Assembly: GCA_038373865.1 (NCBI GenBank)
Contig: JAXGGA010004679.1
Coordinates: forward strand, 1 to 64,000
Source of the DNA: Uloborus plumipes
Lineage: Eukaryota; Arthropoda; Arachnida; Araneae; Uloboridae
Direction of reading: 5' to 3'
DNA length: 64,000 nt
The translations under genes were made by a program, and so were the position numbers. Below are positions 37,532 to 47,931 of the stretch, piece by piece; position 1 is the stretch's first letter; the number at the start of each line of letters is the position of its first letter. The notes beneath the pieces were generated by a model, which saw only the letters and a list, made by a program, of their open reading frames with translations, had not been told where the DNA came from and ran no database searches.

Positions 37532-37646
37532 GTTTTCTCAGTGAAATGGAAATAGTTCTGTACACCACAGCGTTCAGAAAAATTGCCATAATCAATACCA
37601 ATGCATATGTAGATGTCATAACTTCATAAAAAAAAACACTCTGCAT
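37532..37646 (-). CDS. Candidate first coding exon: hydrophobic leader with splice donor
   Basis: On the minus strand an in-frame TAG is followed within four codons by ATG (37644-37646), and a second ATG lies at 37617-37619. The frame then reads MTSTYALVLIMAIFLNAVVY followed by RTISISLRK and stops at a strong donor, AAAAC before GTAAGT (37526-37531). About 20 hydrophobic residues followed by Arg/Lys fit a signal peptide, a signal anchor, or one membrane segment of a larger membrane protein. The exon ends with one base of a codon. An acceptor (TTTTTTTTTATGAAG) could instead start the exon at 37621. Unidentified; short enough to be chance. Confidence 0.3.
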
Positions 37647-38340
37647 AAACTATGCAACATGACAATTTTATCTTTTGTATATAATATTGCACGAGCAAGG
37701 ATTTGTGACAGGATGATCTCCACTTTATTGCAGTCACGTACGACAATTGAAAACCCCATTACCACACTACATCATTCACATTCAATAAAGACACTAGAAA
37801 ATAGCCCTCCACGCAGCATACAAAGCTAATAGTAACAATTTGGGTTCCAAGGGTAGCAATCCCATCGCATAAGCTAAACATGTCTTCTGCCAGAAATTAT
37901 ACAGCTCGGGGCACAAATGAAGTTTAGGTACAAGATTCCGAAGTGACATTTCAATCTCTCCTGAGACAAAGATATCTCCGTGATCTACGCCTCTTGTCCA
38001 TGACCGTCAGCATTTGCTTGTCAGCATGGTCGACAATTCTTTTGTTGCAGACGGGAACGGAATGAAATTATGATCCGCTTTCCATTTCTCTCTGCTGGAG
38101 ATAAATTTAGAGCTTACGAAAGAGGCAGAAAGTTGAAAAATCCTTATGGATTTGTTTTGGAGATAAAATAATTTATTAAGTGAAAGGTTCGTAGAAAGGT
38201 TTGAATTTACGATTAACTCTTTCAGCACTGCCGAATTGAGCTCTATGCCGCCCCTAGGCAGATTTGAAGTCCTCCCTCCCCTCACCCCAGTAAAGAAGAA
38301 GCAAATTCCTTGAAAGCATAATTTCTCGAAAAACGCAACT
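37647..38340. other. Unique sequence upstream of the candidate leader exon
   Basis: If the leader exon is real, its promoter would lie here on the minus strand. No convincing TATA box or initiator can be singled out. A somewhat GC-richer part spans 37690-38060. Confidence 0.3.
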
Positions 38341-38731
38341 AAAGCTAATTTTGCAGTAATAAACTAAAATTGCTAGTTTTACAGTAATAAACTGTAAAAT
38401 AGCTCGTTTTACAGTTTATTAGTTCTTTTACAGTTTTAAACTACAACCTCTGCTACTGTCTGTTTGCGTATTGTGCGCCTGGCAGCCTCGAACGCTTCCA
38501 TTTGAAAAAGAGGAGATAGGTTTAGGATGCGCACTTCTCGATGCCTTCACTTTTTGTTCGCTTGCTACTTCCTATAATTCCCCCCCCCCTATTTCGAAAA
38601 AATCAGAAGAGACTTCGTGCGTGCGCAGATTTGACGGAGGTCTCGCGAAAAAATGTTAGACAGTACCAGTATTATACTACGGTGGAGAAAGGTATTATAC
38701 TGTAAAAACAACAGCTTTTTTTTTCGCAGTG
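38341..38731. mobile_element. TACAGT-family element, copy 11, truncated and interrupted
   Basis: The left terminus is missing. The body runs to about 38455, is broken by a foreign ~207-bp segment (about 38456-38662), and resumes with CCAGTATTATACT to end CTTTTTTTTTCGCAGTG. Confidence 0.75.
38454..38665. mobile_element. Possible small insertion inside TACAGT copy 11
   Basis: GC-richer segment splitting the family phrase CTCTGCT / CCAGTATTATACT. It has short inverted ends TACTGTCT and AGACAGTA. Contains a C tract near 38580-38589. The family is not recognised. Confidence 0.5.
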
Positions 38732-38774
38732 TGTTAAGTTTTCTTTTCTTTTCTTACTATCTTTTTTTCTCAAA

Positions 38775-39826
38775 TACAGTGGAGCCTCGTTAACGCGACA
38801 CCTTAAGGAACCACAAAAATATGTCGAGTTAAGCGGGTGTCCACTTACCAGGGTTCCATCAGCTATTGCAGCATTTTCTATATTGCTTATTTACTAGTTT
38901 TTACCGTTTACGTTATAGATATTAATTTCATTAAATAATTTTTCCTACATTTCTTCTTTTCCTTTTTTTTTCTTCCTTTTTTTAAAAAGTAATATAACAA
39001 AATAAATGGGACAATTTTGAATATCTAATTGGGAATAAATCCATAATTCTAGAAAATAGATAAGAGCTCCTGTTCAATCAGGTCTATCAAATAGAACAGT
39101 CCTGCTCACACTTGTATGAAAAACAAGTGTGATCGAGTAAGAAGTGTCTTGCGGATTGCCCTGTGTGTGTGAATTTATTTCTCCAGCCCTTTCCTAGCCC
39201 TGGGACTGTGTACCAAAAGCACACAGTGTGGTGGCTGACTCCTGTAGGTACAAGCTATCGCAAAAGTTTTTTCTTGAAAAAGAAGGAATTAGCTGATATA
39301 GGCAGGGATTCAAGTGAAACAGCACTGCGATCGCTTCGAATGCAATCGCTACTGGAAGTGAATTACATTATCATCAGCTAAACTTGGCACTGACGTTACT
39401 ACGAGCGGAGCCAATAAGAGCTCACAAGCATTCGGCCATCTCCTCTTATTCGCCAAGTAGGCTGTGACGTTTTATCTAGCTCGTTTTTCATAGGCAAACG
39501 TCACGATGAACGTTCTAATGTAATTCATTTCCAGTATCAAGAAACGTTCTAATGTAATTCATTTCCAGTAGCGATTGCAGTTTGCGATAGCCTGTTTCAC
39601 TTGAATCCCTGCCATAGAAAATTATCATTTATGATCAGACGGAAAGAGTATCGGTAGCAAAAATTGGACTAAAATAACAAGTGGGTGTCGACTTATAGAG
39701 GTTCCAGTAAATGTGTGTCATGTTGGAGAGGTTTACACCCATTGAAATTAGCATTGGACCAACCACTTAAAAAAAAAAAAAAATGTCGACTTACCGGATT
39801 AGTCGAGTTACCGAAGTTTCGCTGTA
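38775..39826. mobile_element. Tigger/pogo-like element, TA-flanked, carrying a nested MITE
   Basis: Ends CAGTGGAGCCTCGTTAACGC (left) and, on the complement of the right, CAGCGAAACTTCGGTAACTC. TA lies at 38775-38776 and 39825-39826. The CAGTGGAxCCTCGxTAAC pattern is typical of Tigger-like TIRs. Internal copies of the motif (GGGTGTCCACTTACC near 38836, GGGTGTCGACTTATAGAGG near 39684, TGTCGACTTACC near 39784) repeat the end. A 313-bp MITE is nested at 39301-39613. No transposase remains. Confidence 0.8.
39301..39613. mobile_element. 313-bp MITE with GGCAGGG ends (duplication ATA)
   Basis: ATA at 39298-39300 and 39614-39616. Ends GGCAGGGATTCAAGTGAAAC and GTTTCACTTGAATCCCTGCC are perfect inverted repeats. 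A second copy is at 50471-50761. This copy has an extra direct duplication of AACGTTCTAATGTAATTCAT (near 39510 and 39543). A 3-bp duplication suggests a PIF/Harbinger-like element; inferred. Confidence 0.88.
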
Positions 39827-40783
39827 TTTGTTTATAGAATATTTTTCCTCTATTTTCACTAAAGCTAAATAATCTTCATTGTTACTTGATACATGTTTTT
39901 CATTCCATTTTAAAGCATTTCATTGTGCTTTCTTTATTTTCATTTTTTTTTTACTTCCTAATGAAAATTTTGTGTGTTCAATGATTTTTTAAATATTTTT
40001 TCCGTGCTTTAATGGATTCAAAATAAACAAAATGTGTATATCTTCATGGTTCTAATCCTTTATAGCAATTCTTTGCCAGCAACTGAATTTTCGTTTCTTT
40101 TCTTTCTCCCTTTTCTTTCAAACTGAAGTTAACATCGACTTTCAGACCCATGCGTGCTTCTTCCAGTCTCACCTGCTATTACGTCGAGAAGAAAACAATA
40201 AAAAACTTCATCAATCATAATCATTTATAATCTCCAATCGTGACGATTTCTCCTTACATCACCAACAATTTAATCAATTTCAGAGTGACCAGTGCAGTCC
40301 TCAAATCAAAACAGCCTCGCGGCCTTGGTGCAGACAGACATGAACTTCTTTTAATTTCTCAGAAAATATGCGATCCCAAAGTTTCCAGTTGGCAAGGCCA
40401 CTTAAGAAAATAAGCACCAGAGATGGTGTAGGTTGGTCAACGCCCAACAAGCAGCGAGTAGTATCAAGAATCCTACCTTCGGAGCTCTAATCATGTAAAC
40501 TGCGTAACTAAATAGCTCACTTAACCATTATCTTAAGCAGCTTTGTTTGAGATAGGCGAAAGAACTCATTTATTGTGGATGTGTGTGGTGGGGAAGTGGT
40601 GGTGGGGTCAGTGTGGAGCGGTGGTGTTGTACCCGAGGATTGATGCCTCTGCAGGGACATCCATCCTTCTGACAGTGAGAGCTCGTTTTGGGGGGATGTG
40701 TAGCAGTTGCGTGTTTCTTAATGAAAGAGAGGGAGTGTTAACCTGAAACATAAATAAATAAAATCAGAATATGTATTGCAGTG
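39827..40783. other. Unique sequence, no feature seen
   Basis: GC-richer at 40290-40740, where a plus-strand frame of 67 codons (40543-40746) is Gly/Val-rich from GTGG tracts and not supported. Confidence 0.4.
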
Positions 40784-41247
40784 GTATCATCCAGTGGCGT
40801 ATCCAGGAATTGATTTTGGGGGGTGCACATCGAACATCGACATTGATGAGAAAGGAAAAAAATCAAGAAATATGGTGAAACTTTAAAAACTCAGTATTTC
40901 GATTTAATTTTTTCTATTGAAAGTTGCTCAAAGATTGGTTTTTTTTTTTCACAAAAATGAATATCATGCAAGAACAATAAGGCGCGGGTACATCGCTCAT
41001 TTTCCTCTTACATTTCCACAATTACCGAATAACAATTAGTTTTGCTTCTTATTGTCGAAAACAGAAAATAATATGACAATATTTCAGTGTCCATACGATA
41101 TTTTTCATTGAAAAAACCTGAAGCATATTTACATGAAGGTTACATGTTTTTTCAAAATTCGGTGCCACCATTTTTTATAGTCTTACAAAATCTTGGGGGG
41201 TGCATTGGTCCCTTGGCACACCCCCTGGATACACCACTGGTATCATC
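40784..41247. mobile_element. hAT-type MITE (448 bp, duplication GTATCATC)
   Basis: GTATCATC at 40784-40791 is repeated at 41240-41247. Ends CAGTGGCGTATCCAGG and CCTGGATACACCACTG are inverted with one mismatch. The 8-bp duplication and CAGTGG start fit hAT. The GGGGGGTGCA phrase occurs near both ends (40818 and 41196). No transposase. Confidence 0.9.
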
Positions 41248-41379
41248 TTTTGTTTTATGCATTCACTGTGTGGCAGGATCGAGCTTTGTTTGCCTATGGA
41301 TAAGGGTCCTTCCTAGTCCTAACCTACAAGACCACGCATAGGGCTGTCATTTTCTAAGAAATTAAGGATTAATTTATGT

Positions 41380-41660
41380 CACGTCCGTAACGTGACGTCC
41401 GTGACCCATAAATGTCATACTTTTTCAAAAAAAGATTTTGCCTTCCCTTTACCCCTTTATGTCACAAACTGTCACACTTCACCTTAACCCCCCCCCTATT
41501 GTCACATGCCTTTCTATTTTTCATTCACATATTCTATCTAAAAAAAAATTGTGCGATGTCACACTTCTTGCTACCACCTCCCTTCACCTTGTCACAAGCT
41601 ATTATAATTTCCCGAGCCCCGCCCCCTCCCCTTCAGACATTGACATCATTTATAGGCAAT
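41380..41660. repeat. Degenerate GTCACA-rich C/T-strand repeat
   Basis: GTCACA/GTCATA/GTGAC motifs recur about every 20-60 bp among C-rich tracts, for example CGTGACGTCCGTGAC near 41390 and TGTCACAAACTGTCACACTT near 41460. The overlapping 102- and 120-codon frames come from this biased composition. Confidence 0.55.
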
Positions 41661-43319
41661 CCCTATCTACTTCTCACAGACGCATGCTGTTGTTATTTAG
41701 ATTACAAATTTATTACATAAGCGTTGGGCAACATCATAGCTTCGTCGATCTTCTTTTATTTTTCTTCCATCCTTTCATGTTTTTAAAGATACTTCGTTGA
41801 TAGCTTTATGAGGGTAAATTTCAGCTCAAACGAATCGCAATGAAATAGAATGCAAACGGAAAGGATTTGGTAAGTTGTTGAATATTTGGTGAATGCCTAA
41901 TGTCGAAATAAGATACCCAATCCAGTGTCAAAGTGGCTTAATTCCCATAAACTTCGTATTAAACCATTGTGAGACTTTTTGTAAAGCTATTTTTCTCCAC
42001 CACTTCTAAGTGCTGCAAGAATCACATTCCCGAGGTTTTAGTGAAAGGTAGAGAGAGATATAGAGCCAAGTCAACAGAGAAATAAACGCGATAACCGACG
42101 AGTAAATTAAATTCGATTTTTTTTTATTTCATCAAAATTAAACAACAAATTAAAGTTCACAATAATATTCTATTTTATTATTATTTCAATGCTCTTGCAT
42201 TAGTTCTTTGAAATACCTTTCTCGTATTTGTCCGGCTTGACATCGATTACTCTGTTTCTGTTTATTTCTCTAATCGCGAGCTTTAAATTGTGCTCTTCAT
42301 CGATTAGAAGTGCTATATACCATGTAAATAAAGGTAATTTCAAAAATACATATTTTAAAAAAATTTCAAAAAAAAAAAGCAGGGATAATATCCACATGAG
42401 TACGCACTTCTTTTTATTATTGCAAAAACCTTTTTATATAAAACATATAGGAGATCGAAATAATACGATCTGTTATCTCTCTTATTTATTATTAAACTAG
42501 TTTCTACATCTTCTTTTATGAAATGTGAATTATCGGTGTTTTCTTTTTTTCTTTTCAAACAAAGCAATATAAATGAGTCGAATTTGCCTGATGTTAATCA
42601 AAAATATTGCTTAAAATTAAAATCCCCCAAGAACTGCAGATTTTTTTCCTTTGTATCAAAAAACTTTACAATTTAATATTTTGTACCCTTAAATTCTAAA
42701 CAGGCTCGTGTTAAATTAAAAAAAATAAATTACAAGTATTATGTCTAGATGTATCTTTGAAATTGTCTTATGGCTCTTGCCACCTCATATTTTCCATTGC
42801 CTTTTCTTCTTTGTTCTAACACCATCGAACATTTTAGAAGGTTAACTGCGAAAAAGAAAGAACGCACTGCTATTTCTTTCCATGAAAGTCTGGCTTTATC
42901 TTCCTTTTATGTCACTCAGAATCCCTTAATGACATTTTATCTTTGAAAGATAAAAAAGAAGAGTTAAAAATGTCACCGAGTGACGATAGAAAAGTCTGCA
43001 GAGCTCTTAATTTCGTCTCTTAGTTTGTCACAGTCAGCGAAAAGGGTAAATGGATAAAAGAAAGAGCAAAGCTGAGAACACTTGTGTCAAATTTCAACGG
43101 AAATCGCCTCGAAAATATAAAAGATTTTTATACTGGTATTTTGAGGATTATATTCGAGAAACACCTAGGGAAAATCTGATAAATAGAGGCAAAATCTTTT
43201 GTGAGTTATCAACAGGGAATTGTAAAATATTTCTGCATTCATTTAAATTCATTCTTATCTGTACAGCTTTTGTGTATAAAGCCATTTCCCACTTTTGTGA
43301 AAACAACATTTAAGTCTTA
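41661..43319. other. AT-rich unique sequence, no feature seen
   Basis: No gene or repeat family recognised. Confidence 0.45.
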
Positions 43320-43800
43320 TTTTCGGATGTATTGCCTTTGTATATAGCCATAACTTTTACTTTCATGCATTGTCATTTATCCCACTTTTGGATATACATC
43401 TGTACCTACTATTTTTCTATATACAGCCTTTACTCCCACTTTTTGGCATCTTTTTTTACTTTAATTTTTGTGTGTACAACCTGCAACCTTTGCTTTCACT
43501 TTTTAATACGCAACTTTTACTTCCATTTTTGTGCACACAGAAAGCTTTTTCTTCCCCTTTCCGTACGCAGCCTTTCCTACAAACTTTGCATTCGTCGACT
43601 TTTAGATATATACACCACCCTTAACCTTACTCTTACTTTTATGCACACACTTTTTCTTCCCCTTTCTGTACGCAGACTTTTTTACTAACTTTGTGTATTT
43701 GTCGACTTTTGGATATATACCACCCTTACTCTTACTCTTACTTTTATGCATACAGCTTTTACTCCCACTTTTGTGTTTATAGCCTTACCGCCCTCTTTGT
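43320..43800. repeat. Degenerate minisatellite, ~30-bp units within ~106-bp higher-order copies
   Basis: Variants of CTTTTACTCCCACTTTTGTG plus a TATATAGCC-like tail recur throughout. A larger block (CCCCTTTCxGTACGCAG ... GTCGACTTTxGATATATA) is present twice, near 43554 and 43660. The long Phe/Cys/His/Leu-rich frames across it are artefacts of the repeat. Confidence 0.75.
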
Positions 43801-44439
43801 ATAGAGAATTTACTTCCATCTATTCAATCATAGGTTTTTATCAAGTTGATATCAAAAAATAGACGAAGTCTGAAACTTAAGTTTTTTTCATTTTCTCACT
43901 TTAAATTTTGTGTTTAGTATATTCCACTTTCCTTTGGTGCATAGACCAAAAAAAAAAAAAAAATATGAAGTATGAATTTTGCTCAAAACTGAACCAAGAT
44001 ATTTGAACTTGCAATTTATAAAAGATATTTAAAAGCATATTTTAGTAATTTTCTAAATGAATGATTACGAACTTGCTCTTGCTTTATTTTATTATTTGTT
44101 GATAGTACGGATTTTATTTTCATTACTTAAATAATTTTTATTTTCTTGATCGCAACGTAAGAGAAATGATATTTTTTTGCATAACTAGATATCAATATCA
44201 TTAAAAACTCAAATAACTGTATTTCTCCTTTTTAGGCAAATCATGTGGTGTGAAATATACTATAAAACAAGTCTATTTGATACGGTAAGTTGTTTTTCCA
44301 CCATACCTTCCACTTTTTTGCAATAAGTTTAATTTGAAAAAAAAGCGATGACTGTATGCAAAGGCATTTTTGTTGGTACTTTTACGTTATCTCCGTGCCT
44401 AAATTTTATTTCTAGAACTGCACTTTCTTCACATAACTA
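43801..44439. other. AT-rich unique sequence, no feature seen
   Basis: No feature apart from an A tract near 43950. Confidence 0.5.
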
Positions 44440-44548
44440 CACTAAAAAATAAACTGTTGTTTTCACAGTATAGTACTGGCAACAGAGACTCTAGTTTAAG
44501 ACTAAAATGCACAGTAATAAACTGTAAAATATGCAGTAATATATACAT

Positions 44549-46685
44549 TAGGGGAAGACCGCCTATATTGGACCACTGCTTAAATTGGACCTCGGGCTTA
44601 AAATCTAGTACAGAGAACTATGCTACACTTTAACGGTAGAAATATAAAGTTTTAGGAGTAAAATCAATGTGTATGAAGTTTTACCAGTCTTCGAACTGCG
44701 TAGCGTGAGTTACATCATGATTTACGTTGAAAACGTATATGATCTTATTTCGCAGACTTTTATCTAGTAAGATAGTACTAAATCTTGTAAACTGAGGTAA
44801 ACTGCTGTTGTACCATGATGATCTGTGTTTAATAAGGATTACATACATGCATTAACATGTGCGATTGTGATTATTTTTGACAGAGCAATAAGCTGAAGAA
44901 TAAAAAATGGCGTGTTTTCCTTTATTGGACCGAAAAAAATTTCCTATATTGGACCGGTGGTCCAATTTAAGAATATGATTTTAAACAAGACATTTTATTA
45001 ATCGTAACGTAAGATAAGTGACTCAGATGGTTTAATAGCGTAGTTAAAAATATTTTAAAGATACTTTAACACCTATTCACGATATTCATTTAAACTTTTT
45101 CATCAAGCACATTTTCTATAAGCTGCAACTTCTTAAAATGTATGTTGTTTTTTCTCTTCATCCATTAAGCTGCCGTTTCAGAAACATAGTTATTAACTGA
45201 AATAAAACTTGTGCTGGTTTACAGAGAGAAAAATATGAAATTCTTCGATATGTTCGAAAAGATTTTAAAAAGAAACAATTTATATGCTACTAAAATGTTC
45301 AATGTAGATGAAGCTGGTCTTTTCACTGTCCAAGAGCCCCAAAATATATTGCCGTATAAAGGTAAATACTAGGTTGGAGCAGTAATGAGTGGTGAACGTG
45401 GTGGAAACACTCTGGCTATTTGCTGCATAAGTGCAACGGAATTGCTAGCCCCCCTTCCCATTTTAATTTTCAAACGATTACGTTCCATGTATGATATTAT
45501 CATAAAAATATCCCCTGGTGTGCAATATGCTCTTTGAAAAAAAGGTTGGATTATAAACAATAATCCACACCCTGATACAACATTTCATTAAAACCGTTAG
45601 GCCAAGCAATGTTAAAAGATTGTCTTTCTATTAATGAATAGACACACACTTACATAAAGAACATTGATCAATAAACTTGGCTAACGAGAACGATATAATA
45701 ATGCTTTCATTTTAAGCACACCATGCACGTTGATGTGATCTTTATTCAGTCTCTGTCTAGATATTTTAATCGAGCATGTGATACATGCATGCGAGAACAT
45801 CCAATGAGATTCATTACCCAATATCGCAGAGGAGAACTGTTTGATAGCTCTTATGGTCAAACCGCAATCAAAGCCATGGCAAATGCAGTGAGGTGATTCT
45901 AAAGAACAGGAGTTTGGCCTGTTAATTGACATGTGTTTAATGACATTGACTTGGCTGGAGCAGAGTTAGAGGAAAGTAGTCCAGATAAAACAACTCAATG
46001 TGAACACGCTACATATTCGGTGTAAGTTGTACACCATGTACAACAACTAGCTACGACTTCAATTAGTACATGTTCAGCAGAATCAGAGGATCAAAACATG
46101 ATTGTCAACTCTAATTATGATTTTGTAAAACCGGCGCACATATCACCTTTTCCCAAAAAAATGGAACCAAAAGGAAGGCTATCTCAGCAATCATTCTAAC
46201 GCCATATGAAAGAAGCATAGAACAGAAAAAGTCACACAAGAAGAAGCAAGAAACTGTACAAAACCATTGTTATTTCAATATTTGCCATGGAGATGAAGTG
46301 AAAACATGATTAAGGGCATGAAATGCCATCGGGGAGTTTATCAACACTGCCTAAGAAAGGCCGAAGCAAAAGAAGTTCTATTGCAAATCCTGGGAAAAAA
46401 CTGCGTAGTTTAAATTTAAATTATTCTATGATTTCCTGGTACGGTCCAATTTAGGAAGTGCATGGTTCAATATAGGCACATATATTCCTAAATTGGACTT
46501 TTACAACTTTTTATAAAATAATTTTTTAAAAAATAACTTTCATACTTTCAGAAAATATAAACTCCTAGGGCGGTTCCTGATTAAATTTAGCTTACGATGC
46601 CCTATTTTGTATTTTTGTTTTGCTTCACATTGAGCGACACAGGCCTCCTGTTCTTAGGGGGTCCAATATAGGCGGTCTTCCCCTA
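44549..46685 (+). mobile_element. pogo-like DNA transposon, complete ends, decayed transposase (2137 bp)
   Basis: The first 20 bases, TAGGGGAAGACCGCCTATAT, and a further 6 (TGGACC) are repeated inverted at 46660-46685, giving a TIR of about 26 bp including the duplicated TA. Motifs built on TATATTGGACC/TCCAATTTA recur inside at about 44922, 44941-44970, 46443, 46465 and 46486. The interior encodes a broken DDE transposase (see the pseudogene entry). Sits inside TACAGT copy 12, so it inserted later. Confidence 0.92.
45229..46310 (+). pseudogene. Decayed pogo/CENP-B-type DDE transposase
   Basis: Plus-strand frames, broken by stops and frameshifts, follow the order of a pogo/Jerky-type DDE transposase. 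Near 45229 FFDMFEKILKRNN leads into NVDEAG (45301-45318), the first catalytic Asp motif. MSGERGGNTLAICC follows after a TAG at 45370. The frame breaks again at TGA 45535. In another frame lie NENDIIML (near 45685), then REHPMRFITQYRRGELFDSS (near 45790), RTGVWPVN (near 45905), ISPFPKKM (near 46142) and ILTPYERSIEQKK (near 46195). No N-terminal helix-turn-helix is visible between the left TIR and 45229, so that part was probably lost. Non-functional; identification rests on motif order known for the family. Confidence 0.85.
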
Positions 46686-47087
46686 CTACTGGTTTTACAG
46701 TTTATTACCCTGCAAAAAATGATCTGTTGTTTTTACAGTATATAATACTGGCAGCCGAGGTTCTTAATTTAAAACTGTAAATTGCACAGTAATAAACTGT
46801 AAAACTAGCAATTTTACAGTTTTTTACTGTAAATTTAGCAATTTTAGCTTATTGCCGTAAATTTAGCTGTTTTATACTATAAAAACAACAGTATAATACT
46901 GGCAGCAGATGTTTCAGTTTAAAACTGTAAAATGCACGGTAAATAAATTGTTAAATGAGCAATTTTATTTTATTACTGTAAAGCAGCTATTTTACAGTTA
47001 ATTACTGTAAAAGTAATAATTTTTACTGTTTGTTATTTTAAAATTAGCTGTATTGTAATGTAAAAACAACACTCATTTTTTACAGTG

Positions 47088-47930
47088 TACCTACTCATTT
47101 ATCTACGTAAGCCACATGACAGAGCTGCGTTCCATACAGCATGAATGAAAAAGACATTACTTTTCACATTTAGATGTAATACCGTGGCAACAGCTTTTTA
47201 AAAAGTTCTGTTATCTCAATAATTAAAGCGTAATAAAAATCATTGTTTCAACCCTGAAAGTGTTAGAGACCAAACTCCAAACACCCGCAAGCAGAGCCAG
47301 TAATGGGCTCGAGTTTTTTACCGTTAACTTTTATGTTACCTTAATGGAAGTTTCACGATTCTGTCTGGTCTCATTAGAAGCAAGTCATTTACGACAGGTT
47401 AACATGCAAAGTACCGAGAAATTCAACGGATCATAATTATCCTTGAATTTCATCAACAAGCCATCAATTTGAGCACTTTTACTTATTGTTAGCCATTAGC
47501 ATTTTTCTTTTCACTTTCTTCAACGGTTTTAAGCAATTTGTATTTGATGCGAAGATTGTTATATAAGAAAGTAGCGATCTTCGTAGAATTTTTGAATCGT
47601 TTTAAGTTAAAATTTCATGTATAGCAGCTCCCTAAAAATATTTTCTTAATTTATGTGTATGGAAGCTTATCAAGAAAAAGGAAGAAGTTTACTCAAAACT
47701 GAGCAAGTGTATTTTCTTGTAATAGCAAACAAAGTAGATTGTTTTATTTTAAGTATACAATGATTTCTATCTGTCCTACCTGGCTTATGTTCTCCGTCAG
47801 TTCAAATTTATTTACTTTTTACTTTTTTATAGACCAAAATCTCTGTAGTGAAACATTGAAGTTTGCCGTATTTTCATTAAAAAACATTAGTTTTATTTAT
47901 TTATATATTTACTTTTTATTTTTATACATA
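47088..47930. other. Unique sequence
   Basis: A GC-richer part at 47270-47420 could be regulatory; the rest is AT-rich. No gene supported. Confidence 0.4.
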
Positions 47931-47931
47931 A

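Larger units (their letters stand above)
44440..47087. mobile_element. TACAGT-family element, copy 12, split by a pogo-like transposon
   Basis: The left part runs from CACTAAAAAATAAACTGTTG (44440) to 44548; the right part resumes at 46686 and ends TTTTTTACAGTG at 47087, before TA. Removing 44549-46683 brings the parts together at a single TA. The right part is itself a two-unit form, so the site may hold nearly two copies. Confidence 0.85.

Noticed and set aside
41412..41800. 102- and 120-codon overlapping plus-strand frames
   Set aside because: Two frames open at once over a C/T-biased GTCACA-rich repeat; composition artefact.
43332..43688. 118-codon plus-strand frame (and an overlapping 84-codon frame)
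   Set aside because: Lies wholly in a degenerate minisatellite; the protein simply reflects the repeat unit in two frames.
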